A DNA stretch of 64,000 bases from Termitidicoccus mucosus. GTDB taxonomy: Bacteria > Verrucomicrobiota > Verrucomicrobiia > Opitutales > Opitutaceae. The DNA lies in NCBI RefSeq assembly GCF_038725785.1, contig NZ_CP109796.1:5890501-5954500 (forward strand). Reading direction: 5' to 3'. Shown here piece after piece: positions 1 to 8,621 of the stretch; within the stretch, counting starts at the first letter, position 1, and every line of letters begins with the position of its first letter. A model generated the notes under the pieces. It saw nothing but the letters and a program-made list of their open reading frames with translations, was not told the origin of the DNA and ran no database searches. The position numbers were made by a program, and so were the translations under genes.

Positions 1-919
1 TGGAGGTAGCCGCTGATCCGGTCACGTAGCGAAACTTGCCCGGCCGGTGCAAGTTGGTGCCAAAACGGTCCACCCCGGGCGCGATCTCGGGATCATCGAA
101 ATTCTTGGCCGGCAGAAACTCGAACCATCCATTATAATCATCGAGATACTTTACATTCAGTTTTATCGTTCCCGCCCCATAATCCTTGGATATATTCAAT
201 CGGATTTGTCCGCCTTCGTTCATATCATATCCCGCATAACGCGCTCCCCGGGATTCACGATAGAACCCGCCGAGGCTGTATACCCAGCCGGTTTTCCCGA
301 CCGGTCCGCCGATCAGCAGATCGGCGCGATAATAAGGCTGCTCGTTCCCCTCCAGTCCGAATCGCCCCCGCACCTCGCCGCCATAGGCCGGCGTTCCTGA
401 GCGGCTGATATAATTGAACACACCGCCCGGGGCATTGGCTGCCGTGATGGAGGCGCTGCCGCCGCGGACCGCCTCGACCCGCTCCAGCGTGACGTCGGGG
501 CGCATAAAATAGTCGGGACCCCAGTTACTATAACTTATGTTGGTGACCGGCAGCCCGTCCTCCTGCATCGAAACATAATAATAGCCCAGATCGCCGTTGC
601 TGGTGTTGGCGGAGACGCCGCGCGAGTACACCACGTTGCGGATTTCTCCCAGCGTCGAATTAACAAAGACGCTTGGCACGTTCCAAAGCAGGTCCGCGGC
701 GCTCGCCGGGACCAGGGTTTCCATCTGACGATTGCTCACGGTGGACACGGAGACGGTTGCGTCCTGCCTGGCCGTCTTGGTAAAAACGCCAGTGACCACA
801 TATTTATCCAGTTCTACGATATTATCAGCAGTGGGTGGCGAAGGCGGGGACGCCGTTTGACCTGATAATTGAGTGATGGCGGCGAGAGTGGCACAGAAAA
901 AACAGATTTTGGGATTCAT
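1..919 (-). CDS. TonB-dependent receptor, N-terminal part (runs off the window)
   Basis: The frame is open from an ATG at 919 to the window edge, giving about 306 residues without a stop, so the 3' end lies outside. It begins with a short signal peptide (MNPKICFFCATLAAITQLSG) followed by a linker and the VELDKYVVTGVF segment, a typical TonB-box/plug entry in Verrucomicrobiota receptors. A plug domain spans about residues 50-160, with features such as the VRGGSASITAANAPGGVFNY stretch (residues about 158-177), and beta-barrel strands follow. The protein would import a siderophore or oligosaccharide across the outer membrane using TonB energy; the substrate cannot be told. There is no CarboxypepD-like domain before the plug. 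The upstream 700 bp are AT-rich and hold no convincing gene. The family call is secure. Confidence 0.9.
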   Translation of the reverse strand, partial: MNPKICFFCATLAAITQLSGQTASPPSPPTADNIVELDKYVVTGVFTKTARQDATVSVSTVSNRQMETLVPASAADLLWNVPSVFVNSTLGEIRNVVYSRGVSANTSNGDLGYYYVSMQEDGLPVTNISYSNWGPDYFMRPDVTLERVEAVRGGSASITAANAPGGVFNYISRSGTPAYGGEVRGRFGLEGNEQPYYRADLLIGGPVGKTGWVYSLGGFYRESRGARYAGYDMNEGGQIRLNISKDYGAGTIKLNVKYLDDYNGWFEFLPAKNFDDPEIAPGVDRFGTNLHRPGKFRYVTGSAATS

Positions 920-1540
920 ATACGTAAAGCTTGGACGACCAACCAGAGCACAGCTGCTTGGAAAGCTCGTCATAACAGGGAAGGGAAGGAGTAAAAAATG
1001 GAACCAATGGATAAGACAAAGAGCAGCAGCTAAACCGATTTAGTGAAAATGCTAAAAAATACATTAATAGACAGTTCGGTTTTATAAGCCACTGCGCGAT
1101 AATTAAACTGACTTCTGCATTCGAAAGGGACCTATATTGATTTGCAGCCTGCCGAGAAAGAAGGCCGCCCTGCATGTGTTTTAAGGATATTATATTCTGT
1201 GAGGAGCAGATGGACACAGGGGCGCTCGGCAGCAGTCCTTGTCAGGTTCGATGGGGCGGGCCATGGGCAGAACCCATCCGATAGGGGGAGCGCGCGGACA
1301 TCGAACCACTGGATTTGGGTGGGTTTTTCGAAAATAGGACACGGCGTCAGTTCGCCGGCCAGTGTGCTCAAGTGCGGGCGCAGGGTGATCGGCAGGCAAT
1401 AGGCCATGGATAGCGAAAGTAAAAATGGCGCGCTCAGCGTCGATAAACAGGGAGGGGAGAGAGGCCTCCATGATGAAATTATAGGGTTGTATGAAAAGGT
1501 GAAGGTGCATGGTAAAACGATTCTGATAAATTAAAAAAAC
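920..1540. other. Intergenic region without a convincing gene
   Basis: About 620 bp lie between the divergent TonB receptor and the XRE regulator. Several overlapping short reading frames occur on both strands between 1130 and 1510, but none has a recognisable family, a ribosome-binding site or consistent codon bias. A decayed gene on the minus strand is possible but cannot be shown. The part next to 919 presumably holds the receptor promoter. Confidence 0.5.
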
Positions 1541-1590
1541 AACACTATTGTGTGTTATGTCAACTTAAAAATAAACACCACTGTGTGTAA
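1541..1590 (+). promoter_or_regulatory. Two operator-like palindromes upstream of the XRE regulator
   Basis: AACACTATTGTGTGTTA (1541-1557) and AACACCACTGTGTGTAA (1574-1590) share the pattern AACAC-N4-GTGTGT. Each has ACAC/GTGT arms around a 4-bp centre. Their starts are 33 bp apart, about three helical turns, so two dimers would bind the same DNA face. They lie in an AT-rich stretch 33-82 bp before the ATG at 1623, where a promoter is expected. Autoregulation by the XRE protein is the simplest reading, by inference. Confidence 0.55.
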
Positions 1591-1622
1591 AAATATCCAT
1601 GTTCTAAAGGTAACATTGGTAG

Positions 1623-1874
1623 ATGAATTTTACCCAAGCGTTTGCGACAACACTCAGGACACTCCGCGTCGAGCGGCAGCTCTCACAGGAGGAATTGGCT
1701 CGTCGCTCAGGACTTCACATTAATTCAATTGGTCTACTGGAACGCGAGTTGCGGGAGCCAAGCCTTTACACCGTCTTTCAACTGGCGATTGGCTTGGGCA
1801 TCCCCGTTGCTCAATTCGTTCAAACCGTGGAGGACAGAAAACCAACGATCCAGATCGAACCCGGCCCCTATTGA
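1623..1874 (+). CDS. XRE-family helix-turn-helix regulator
   Basis: This is an 83-residue protein that is almost entirely a Cro/C1-type HTH domain (residues about 5-62). The recognition region reads QLSQEELARRSGLHINSIGLLERELREPSL and is followed by TVFQLAIGLGIPV, the usual fourth and fifth helices. It has no effector or peptidase domain, so it is a minimal DNA-binding protein, presumably dimeric and cytoplasmic. AAAGGT lies about 10 bp before the ATG and may be the ribosome-binding site. Two matching palindromes just upstream suggest that it controls its own promoter. The next stretch downstream holds only a gene remnant and a repeat, so its other targets are unknown; the divergent TonB receptor is one candidate. 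Confidence 0.88.
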   Translation: MNFTQAFATTLRTLRVERQLSQEELARRSGLHINSIGLLERELREPSLYTVFQLAIGLGIPVAQFVQTVEDRKPTIQIEPGPY

Positions 1875-1950
1875 CTCCATGGTCAGCTGCTTGAATCAGC
1901 CGCCACACAGGCAAGCGCATCCGCAGGCTCGCCATCTTCCCAAAAAATAA

Positions 1951-2163
1951 CGTTGCATCGACGACCTATTCTCCTCCGCCAACCCAAGTGAACCGTCGTT
2001 GACGCGGTGTCCGGATCCGGACGGCACGAGGGGCGAGTTGGGCCTCGTGCATGGTCTGGCGGCTGGCAACCGGAACCAGATGCACTTCGACTACGAGGCA
2101 GGCTTTGGTGAGAAGTATGACAAGCCTTGGGGCCTGACCGCCGGCTTTCGTCATCAGTTCTGA
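1951..2163 (+). pseudogene. 3' remnant of an outer-membrane beta-barrel (autotransporter-like) gene
   Basis: The frame ending at TGA 2161-2163 encodes a tail from GELGLVHGLAAGNRNQMHFDYEAGFGEKY (in pieces) to a final KPWGLTAGFRHQF. Alternating aromatic and polar residues and a terminal phenylalanine are hallmarks of the last strands of outer-membrane beta-barrels recognised by BamA. This ending is like autotransporter barrel domains common in Opitutaceae. No start codon or upstream domain remains in this frame, so it is the relic of a gene lost by deletion. The strand and stop are clear; the family is an inference from about 45 residues. Confidence 0.5.
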
Positions 2164-2209
2164 TGCCGGCTGCGAACAAGATTGGCGCTTTAGCGGCGCA
2201 GTCGGAAGG

Positions 2210-2314
2210 CGGCGGGTTGCGTGGCATGGGCGTCCCCGCCCATGTTGGTTTTTGGGGATGGCGGCGCGGAGCGCCGTCGCACGGGCGAGTCGCCCGTGCC
2301 ACCCGACCCGCCTG
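2210..2314. repeat. Dispersed inverted repeat, copy 1 of a two-copy family
   Basis: The left arm (about 2210-2232, GGCGGGTTGCGTGGCATGGG) and right arm (about 2292-2314, complement of GGCGGGTCGGGTGGCACGGG) form an imperfect stem. Smaller GGGCG/CGCCC hairpins are nested inside. The inner GCGCGGAGCGCCGTCGCA is shared exactly with the repeat at 12214-12340, which has the same architecture. It lies between the beta-barrel remnant and the 3' end of the TPR gene. Confidence 0.75.
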
Positions 2315-2424
2315 GACGGCGCAGGCCTGAAAATGGTTCGGAAACGGTCTCGCGCGGCAGCGCGTGTTGACCCGGCTGCGTCCGCAAGTTTGCCGGCGTC
2401 ACCTTCGGTTGCCCGGAGAGGTGT

Positions 2425-5022
2425 TCACACGTCTTTTTGCGCGAGGGTTTGCCGGATGGTGTCGGCCAGGGCGACTTCCTCGGGGAGTGCGGTGGAGGGA
2501 TCGAAATTCTCCAAGTAGCGGCGGGCGTCGGCAGTGTCGTTTTGCAGGAGCGCGGTCGCGGCCTTGATCAGTGCGAGCTGGGCGTAGCCGGTCTCGGGCT
2601 GGTCGGGGAGATCGGCGAGGATGCGGGCCGCCTCGGCGGGACGGGATTGTTTGCAGAGGGAGTAGGCATACACTTTCGCATGCAGGGGATCGGCGGGCGC
2701 GCGGTCGTGGGTCTGCCGGGCGAGGACGTGCGCGCGGGCCAGGTTGCTGTCGGTGAGGAGGCTGTAGTAGGCCAGCAGGGATTTGTTGGCCGGGTCCTCG
2801 TCGCCCGCGTCGATGCGCACGGCGTAGATGCGGGCCAGCTCCGCGGTCTGGCCGTTTTGGTGATAATAGGCGGCGAGTTCGGTGAAGTTGGCGTTGTCGA
2901 GCGGGGTGCGCTGGTGGATGCGGTTGAGGATTTCGATGCGCTCGGGCGTCCAGCCCCAGTCGGCGCAGAGGGCCGCAAGGTCGAGCAGCGAATCGCGGTT
3001 CATGCCGGCCGAGCCGAGGGCGACGCGCCAGGAAACACGGGCGTCGGAGGACTGGCCGAGCTGGCGCCGGGAGTAGGCAAGGAGGGCGTTGCGGAGGTGT
3101 TCGTAGGGACGGGGCCAGGCGCCGGAGTTCAGGGTGTTCTCGAGCGCGGCGTAGTCATCGAGGGCGTAGAAGGATTCCGCGAGTTCCATTTGCGAGGTGG
3201 GCTCGGGACGCTGGTTTTCGGAGAGGAGGGCGAGCCAGCTTTTCACCGCGGCGGAGGTTCCGGAGGCGGCGTCGGCGGTGGTGAGCGAGGCGAGGTGGGC
3301 GAGGTTGCGCTGGCCGCGGCGGGCTTTTGCGATGGCGGGCGCGGCCTCGGTGAGGAGGCGGCGTTCCTCGGGGAGAAGGCGGTCGGTCTGGACGCGGGCG
3401 AGGAGGTCGGCGCCTTCGTCCACGCGGTTGTTGGCGATGAGGATGACGGAGCGGAGCAGCGTGCGCTGCGGCGAGGTGAGGACGCCGAGGCCGAGTTTGT
3501 CGATGGTGTTGAGCGCCTCGACGGGCTTGCCCTGGCGGTAGTGGGCGAGGGCGAGCGTGGTGAGGTAGTAGGCGTTGAAGGGATCGGATTCGTGCAGGGC
3601 TTGGGCGTCGGCGGCGGAGCGTTCGACATTGGTGCCGAGAAGGATGTTGGTGTAGGCGAGGTTGTTTTTCGCGTCGGCATCGGACGGGTTTTGCTCGAGG
3701 AGGCGGGCGTAGAGGCGGTTGAGGCCGGAGGTGTTGCCGCGGCTGAGCTCCCAGGCGGCGAGCTGGTCGCGGGTCGTCTTGTCGGCGGGGTTCAACTGGA
3801 AGCGTTTCCAGAGGAGTTCGTTTTTCTGGTCGGTCCAGCCCCAGCGGGAAACCTGGCTGTAGAGGGCGTTGATTTTGCGCGGGGTGTTGCCGATGTCCAT
3901 GACGGCGAGCCGCCAGGCGTCGGCGAAGGCGCGCTGGTCGCCGCGTTCGCGGGCGGCGCGGGCGAGGAGAATCTGGCGCGCGTATTCGTTTTGGGCCCAG
4001 CGGGTGGCGCGGAGGTAGCTGTCGAGCGCGGGCCAGTCGTTGAGGGCGAGAAGGGCGGAAGCGTGGGCGATCTGGATGGTTTCGATGGCGCGGGTTTCCG
4101 CGGGCAGGGTGGAGAGCCAGCGGACCGCCTCGGCGGCGTGGCCGTTTTTGGCCAGGTAGGTGGCGAGGGCGACGGTGCTGCCGGGGGAGGATGCGAAGGA
4201 GTTTTCGAGCGATTGGACGGTGGCCGGAAAACGGTCGGGGGCGAAGAGGCGGTGGGTGTCGGCGATGAGGAGGCGGGTGGAGGGGGAAAGCTCGGCCTGG
4301 GTGTCGAGCTGCGCGGCGAGTTCGAGCGAGGTGGCGGCGTCGGCGTTTTCCATGGCGTCGGCGAGGAGGACGGCGAGGGCGCGGCCTTGGAGCGCGGGGG
4401 AGCGGGCGGCGATTTCGCGGATTTCGCCGCGGGCGCCGGCTTTGTTTTCGTCGAGGCCGTTCATGAGGTTGAGCTGGGCGAGCTCGAGGCGGGATTCATC
4501 GCTGGGCTGGAGCGAGACGAGGCTCATGAGGAGGTAGCGGGCCTTGGCGGGGTTGCCGGCGCGCAGGCTGATTTGCGCGGCGAGTTTGTAGAATTCGGCG
4601 GAGCGGGAAACATCGACGCCGGGATGGTCGATGGTGGAGGCCACGTAGTTGTAGGCGCGGAATTCGAGCGCGAGGCGCAGGAGCTTGAGTTTGTTTTCGA
4701 GCGTGGGCTGGACGATGGAGAGGCGCTGGTGGTAATAGAGCGTGTCGGACGCCTCCTGCTTCTCGGTGATCTCGGCGGCGAGTTTCCAGGCGTCGATATT
4801 GTTTTGGTTGTATTTCAGCGTCTTCCGGGCGGCGACGAGGGCATTGGGATAATCGCCCTTCTCAAGGTATTCGCGGGCGATGTGGTTGGTGCGGGTTTCA
4901 CGCCAGCCTTTGAACCAGGGCCATGCGACCCAGCGCGCGCCGGCGTAACCGCCAAGCAGGAAGACGGCGAGCGCGGCGAGGATGATGAGGATGCGTTTGG
5001 TGCGTTTGCGGAAAAATGGCAT
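2425..5022 (-). CDS. Membrane-anchored TPR-repeat protein
   Basis: This 865-residue protein has a basic N-terminus (MPFFRKRTKR), a single transmembrane helix (ILIILAALAVFLLGGYAGA, residues 11-29) and a long alpha-helical region of TPR-type repeats. The first clear unit is REYLEKGDYPNALVAARKTL at about residues 49-68; others are around FNAYYLTTLALAHYRQGKPV. It is probably an inner-membrane protein with a large periplasmic protein-interaction domain. It lies 158 bp downstream of the exosortase gene on the same strand, so it may serve surface-protein sorting or polysaccharide export, as TPR proteins of the PrsT type do in other exosortase loci. There is no lipobox, unlike PrsT, so the equivalence is only functional guesswork. 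A long opposite-strand frame here is a GC-driven shadow. Confidence 0.8.
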   Translation of the reverse strand: MPFFRKRTKRILIILAALAVFLLGGYAGARWVAWPWFKGWRETRTNHIAREYLEKGDYPNALVAARKTLKYNQNNIDAWKLAAEITEKQEASDTLYYHQRLSIVQPTLENKLKLLRLALEFRAYNYVASTIDHPGVDVSRSAEFYKLAAQISLRAGNPAKARYLLMSLVSLQPSDESRLELAQLNLMNGLDENKAGARGEIREIAARSPALQGRALAVLLADAMENADAATSLELAAQLDTQAELSPSTRLLIADTHRLFAPDRFPATVQSLENSFASSPGSTVALATYLAKNGHAAEAVRWLSTLPAETRAIETIQIAHASALLALNDWPALDSYLRATRWAQNEYARQILLARAARERGDQRAFADAWRLAVMDIGNTPRKINALYSQVSRWGWTDQKNELLWKRFQLNPADKTTRDQLAAWELSRGNTSGLNRLYARLLEQNPSDADAKNNLAYTNILLGTNVERSAADAQALHESDPFNAYYLTTLALAHYRQGKPVEALNTIDKLGLGVLTSPQRTLLRSVILIANNRVDEGADLLARVQTDRLLPEERRLLTEAAPAIAKARRGQRNLAHLASLTTADAASGTSAAVKSWLALLSENQRPEPTSQMELAESFYALDDYAALENTLNSGAWPRPYEHLRNALLAYSRRQLGQSSDARVSWRVALGSAGMNRDSLLDLAALCADWGWTPERIEILNRIHQRTPLDNANFTELAAYYHQNGQTAELARIYAVRIDAGDEDPANKSLLAYYSLLTDSNLARAHVLARQTHDRAPADPLHAKVYAYSLCKQSRPAEAARILADLPDQPETGYAQLALIKAATALLQNDTADARRYLENFDPSTALPEEVALADTIRQTLAQKDV

Positions 5023-5082
5023 GGCGGGCGGATTGATGAAGGCTGGTAGGCTGGTGAATTGGTGCGCCCTCTATTCTTTCGT

Positions 5083-5160
5083 CTTTATTCTTTCTCTTTC
5101 CTCTTTCTCCTCAAAGGCCGGTGGTCGCGCGCAGAGAAAGAGGACAGAGAAAGAATAAAG
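5083..5160. repeat. Long-stem inverted repeat with pyrimidine/purine arms, copy 1
   Basis: A 27-nt pyrimidine-rich arm (5083-5109, begins CTTTATTCTTTCTCTTTC) faces a 27-nt purine-rich arm (5134-5160) with 26 of 27 positions paired, around a 24-nt loop. The arms are nearly identical to those of the element at 27956-28048, while the loops differ. It sits between the exosortase stop and the TPR start and could act as a terminator-like or mRNA-stabilising hairpin. Confidence 0.85.
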
Positions 5161-5180
5161 AGAAAAGAGGGGACGCGGTT

Positions 5181-6932
5181 TTATTGTTGCTGGATGGAAA
5201 GGGCGGCGACGGCGCGCGGCACGGGCGTGACTTTCAGCATGCCGGAGAGCTGGTCGCGGACGGCGCTCTCGGCGTCCTGGAGCGAGGTGGCGCCGAAAAT
5301 GGAGATCCCGATGACGCGTTGCCCGAGGTTGCGGTGGCCGTTGAGGACCGAGGCGATGCGCTCGGAGCTGCTCACCTGGCGGTAGTCGATTTTTTCGGTG
5401 TCGGCCGCGGGACGGTCCTCGATGATGGCGTGAAACACATACACGGGCGCGCCGTTGGAATCGAAAAGGAAATTGGTGAAGCGGATGTCGAGCGGCCCGG
5501 CGGGAATGTCGAGGACGCCGGCGCGTCCGTCGTATTTCAGGCCGGTGGCGGGCATGCACACGGTCGGGTAATGCGCGCCGGAAAGGAACTTCGACACGCG
5601 CCCGGCATGCCAGCGGATGTAATACATCTGGAATTCGTAGCCCTCGGGCGTGATCCACGAGCAGGTTTCGCCCTCGTTGTATTTGAGGATGGCGCGGGTG
5701 CGGTCGGGGAACTCCGTCTGCTGGAAGCCGGGGGCGTGCGCGGGCCAGTCGATCGTCCATTGCGGCGGCGGGTCGAGGTGCGCCTCATGGCGGCGATACC
5801 AGCCTTCCGTGAACAGCTCCGCGGCCGCGAGCACGGCGAGGCCGAAGACGACGAAGCCCGCGGGGAAGGGGGCGGGTATTTGATTTCCGGATACGGAGGC
5901 GGCGGCCGGCGCCGGGGGCGTCGGCGCGTGGGTGCCGAGGGTCAGCGCGGAAAGGAGCGAACGGCCGCCGAGCTTCTGCTTGAGCCTCGCAAACAGCACC
6001 GACAGCGCCCACAGGCCGGCGATGCACGACACCATGACGGCGGTGCCCACGTGGTCGTGCCAGCTTTCCATGACCTCGCCGCCGTGCGCGGCGTTGATCC
6101 ACGTGAGCGTCATGGTGCGGCCGATGTTGAGCAGGAATGCGACGACGAAGGACGAGCCCATCAGCAGCACGCGCGAAAGCAGGCCGAGCCGGTGAAACTC
6201 GCCGAGAAAAAGCGACATCATGAACGCGGTCTGGAGCGAGCGGATGCCGCTGCACGCGTCGGCGACGTTCACCCATGACGAGCCGACCTGGATGATGTTG
6301 CCCGTGGCGATGGCCGGCACGCCGCACAGCGTGAGCGTGTCGGCGCTGACGAGCGTGTTCCAGCGCGTGAGCGTCTGCACCAGCTGGTCCTCGATCGCGA
6401 TGGGCCAGGGCAGCGCGGTGAAGGTGAAAAGAATCGGAAACGCGAAATGCCACATGTAGCGCAGCCGCCCGATCGCAAAAAGCGCGCCGAACGAAAAGGC
6501 CGCGACGAGACAGGTGAGGTAGAAATTGATTTTCACCCAGTCGGGATTGGCCTCGTTGATGACGCGCATGGGCAGATAAGCCACGAGCAGCGCCGCCGGG
6601 AGGACCAGCCACGACGGGTGCGGGCGTCCCTCCGCCGCGGGCGGACGCGCGCGCCAGCGCTCACTGAACAGATATAACGCGAGAAACGGCACCACCCAAC
6701 CGTAGGAATAAAGCTCGTTGACGATCCACTCCGTGTGCAGGCGCCAGAATAGCAGCAGCCAAGTGGCCGCGATCAGCGCCAGCCCCGGCAGCAGCGCGCG
6801 ATTCCGCGCCACGCCGTCCAGAAAACCACGTCGTTTTTCCATCGGGAGGGCGCGGCGGGCGTCGTCGGCGGAGCCCGGCGGCCCGGCGTTTGCCAAGGCG
6901 TTGCTGTTGGTGATGGAGGCGCGTGTGAGCAT
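5181..6932 (-). CDS. Exosortase with fused C-terminal EpsI domain
   Basis: From ATG 6932 this encodes 583 residues; a TTG 39 bp further upstream is a less likely start. The first about 330 residues are a polytopic membrane domain with the exosortase active-site residues: Cys227 in ADACSGIRSLQ, Arg272 in NIGRTM and His292/His294 in SWHDHVG. Exosortases are membrane cysteine transpeptidases that cut C-terminal sorting signals (PEP-CTERM type) and hand the protein on to the envelope. A linker and further membrane helix lead into residues about 385-583, an EpsI-like domain (CSWITPEGYEFQMYYIRW) that in many species is a separate protein. Such fusions are known from Verrucomicrobiota. No PEP-CTERM substrate is visible in the window. 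The TPR gene follows on the same strand and a glycosyltransferase is divergent, consistent with a surface polysaccharide/protein export role. Confidence 0.88.
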   Translation of the reverse strand: MLTRASITNSNALANAGPPGSADDARRALPMEKRRGFLDGVARNRALLPGLALIAATWLLLFWRLHTEWIVNELYSYGWVVPFLALYLFSERWRARPPAAEGRPHPSWLVLPAALLVAYLPMRVINEANPDWVKINFYLTCLVAAFSFGALFAIGRLRYMWHFAFPILFTFTALPWPIAIEDQLVQTLTRWNTLVSADTLTLCGVPAIATGNIIQVGSSWVNVADACSGIRSLQTAFMMSLFLGEFHRLGLLSRVLLMGSSFVVAFLLNIGRTMTLTWINAAHGGEVMESWHDHVGTAVMVSCIAGLWALSVLFARLKQKLGGRSLLSALTLGTHAPTPPAPAAASVSGNQIPAPFPAGFVVFGLAVLAAAELFTEGWYRRHEAHLDPPPQWTIDWPAHAPGFQQTEFPDRTRAILKYNEGETCSWITPEGYEFQMYYIRWHAGRVSKFLSGAHYPTVCMPATGLKYDGRAGVLDIPAGPLDIRFTNFLFDSNGAPVYVFHAIIEDRPAADTEKIDYRQVSSSERIASVLNGHRNLGQRVIGISIFGATSLQDAESAVRDQLSGMLKVTPVPRAVAALSIQQQ

Positions 6933-7035
6933 GCTGGAAGATCGGTGCGGCGCTTGGATATATACCGGCAAATAGCTTGCGCCGTGCGGGCGCGATGCCG
7001 TTTGGGTAAATTGAATCTTAAAACCCGGGCGCGTG

Positions 7036-7050
7036 TAGGGGTTTCCCCTA
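7036..7050. promoter_or_regulatory. Perfect palindrome in the exosortase/glycosyltransferase divergent promoter region
   Basis: TAGGGGTTTCCCCTA is a perfect 6-3-6 inverted repeat followed by the AT-rich TATTAATGTTATAAAGATAA. It lies between the two divergent starts at 6932 and 7218. It may be an operator or promoter element for either gene. This is based on symmetry and position alone. Confidence 0.35.
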
Positions 7051-7217
7051 TATTAATGTTATAAAGATAATAAACCGCGCCCGCCGGGCGGATTTAGATA
7101 CAAGAATATGGCCACGCGGCGGGCGGATTGGCAGTGGGGAATCATGACGCGGACGGGATTGGCCCGCGACCTGCAGGCGGGACCACGGCGGACGCGTCCG
7201 AGGAAATTTATCATATC

Positions 7218-8513
7218 GTGAAAATCACCATTTGGGGAATCAACTACGAGCCGGAGCCGACCGGAATCGGCCCGTTCAACACCGATCTTTGCGCATGGCT
7301 GGCCTCGCGCGGGCACGAGGTCACGATGCTCACCAGCTTCCCCTATTATCCGTGGTGGCGGAAGCGCCCGGAGGACCGCGGCAAGTTTTTCGAGACCTCG
7401 CGCCGGGCGGACGGGGTGACCGTGCGGCGCTGCTGGCATTACGTGCCGGGAAAACCGTCCACCCTCAAGCGGCTCGTCCACGAGCTGAGCTTTGTATTCA
7501 CTTCCACACTACGCGCGCTCTTTTTGCCGCGCCCGGATGTGTTTGTGGTCGTCAGCCCGCCGCTGTTCCTCGGCCTGGGCGCGTTTGTCGCGGGCCTTTT
7601 GCTGCGGCGCCCCTTTGTGTTTCATGTGCAGGACCTGCAACCCGACGCGGCGCTCGGGCTTGGCATGATAAAGCCGGGCCCGGCGGTGCGCGCGCTGCAC
7701 GCGCTGGAAAAATGGAGCTACCGCCGCGCCGCGCTGGTATCGGGCATCTCGCAGGGCATGATGGATGCGTTTGCGCGCAAGCGCGTGCCGCGTGGAAAAA
7801 CGTGGCTGTTTGCGAACTGGATACCCGACGCATTGCCGGCGGCCGCCTCCGCCGCCGGGGGCGCCGCCGACGGCGCGGCCTCGTTCCGCCGCGCGAACCG
7901 CATCGCGGACGGCACCGTGCTCATCGCCTATTCGGGCAACGTCGGCATGAAGCAGGGGCTGGAGGTGGCGGTGGCGGCGTCGGTCGGCACGGAGGCGCAT
8001 TGGGCGGTGTGCGGCGAGGGCGCGGCCAAGGAATCGCTGGCCGCGCTGGTCGCGGCCACGCCGGGCAGCCGGGTGCGGCTGTATCCGCTCCAGCCCGACG
8101 ACTCATACCAAGCGCTGCTGCGCGAGGCGGACGTGAGCCTCATCACGCAGCAACGCGGCACGGGGCAGTTTTTTTTCCCGAGCAAGCTCCTTTCCATCCT
8201 CCAGCACGGGCGCCCCGTGCTGGCCGTGGCCGACGCCGACAGCGAGCTGGCCCGGGCGGTGGCGGCGGGCGGGTTCGGCCGCGTGGTGCCGCCGGGCGAC
8301 GCGGAGGCCTTGCGGACCGCCGCCCGCGAGATGGCCGCCGCCGATGCCGCGCAAAAACAGGCATGGGCGGAAAACGGGCGCGGCTGGGTCGCGCAGTTCC
8401 GCCGCAGCCGCGTGCTGGCTGAATTCGAGGCGCGTCTCGCGCAGGTGATCGCGCCGGCGGCGGGCGACGAGGCGGCGGGCACGGCGATGCCGGACAAGTC
8501 GAATTGCGCCTAG
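7218..8513 (+). CDS. Family 4 glycosyltransferase, WcaI-like
   Basis: The GTG at 7218 is chosen because the conserved protein begins VKITIWGINYEPEPTGIGPF, the nucleotide-sugar-side N-terminal motif of WcaI-type GT4 enzymes; the reading frame extends upstream but that part has no similarity. The 431 residues form two Rossmann-like domains. The N-terminal one has the acceptor-side motifs and a hydrophobic segment near residues 110-150. The C-terminal one has YSGNVGMKQGLE, QPDDSYQALLREADVSLI and FFFPSKLLSILQHGRPVLAV, the usual donor-binding segments ending in the E/D region. WcaI-type enzymes add sugars during colanic-acid-like exopolysaccharide synthesis at the inner membrane. It is divergent from the exosortase, which fits a joint role in extracellular matrix formation. 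Sugar specificity is unknown. Confidence 0.85.
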   Translation: MKITIWGINYEPEPTGIGPFNTDLCAWLASRGHEVTMLTSFPYYPWWRKRPEDRGKFFETSRRADGVTVRRCWHYVPGKPSTLKRLVHELSFVFTSTLRALFLPRPDVFVVVSPPLFLGLGAFVAGLLLRRPFVFHVQDLQPDAALGLGMIKPGPAVRALHALEKWSYRRAALVSGISQGMMDAFARKRVPRGKTWLFANWIPDALPAAASAAGGAADGAASFRRANRIADGTVLIAYSGNVGMKQGLEVAVAASVGTEAHWAVCGEGAAKESLAALVAATPGSRVRLYPLQPDDSYQALLREADVSLITQQRGTGQFFFPSKLLSILQHGRPVLAVADADSELARAVAAGGFGRVVPPGDAEALRTAAREMAAADAAQKQAWAENGRGWVAQFRRSRVLAEFEARLAQVIAPAAGDEAAGTAMPDKSNCA

Positions 8514-8621
8514 CGGCGCCGCCGGGCCGGGCGGCGCGGGTTCAATTTTTTCGCCTCGGCGGTGCGAATTTTTTGCCGAATTTCTCTTCACTTGTGCCCC
8601 CGGCGGGTGTCTTTTGTCGGA

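Noticed and set aside
1132-1510. Overlapping minus-strand frames that might be a decayed regulator
   Set aside because: Two frames give short plausible stretches but no family match or shared boundaries; not enough to call a gene.
2437-5049. 870-residue open frame on the plus strand opposite the TPR gene
   Set aside because: It is extremely Gly/Val/Glu-rich with no domain, and mirrors the codon pattern of the real gene on the minus strand; a GC-driven shadow.
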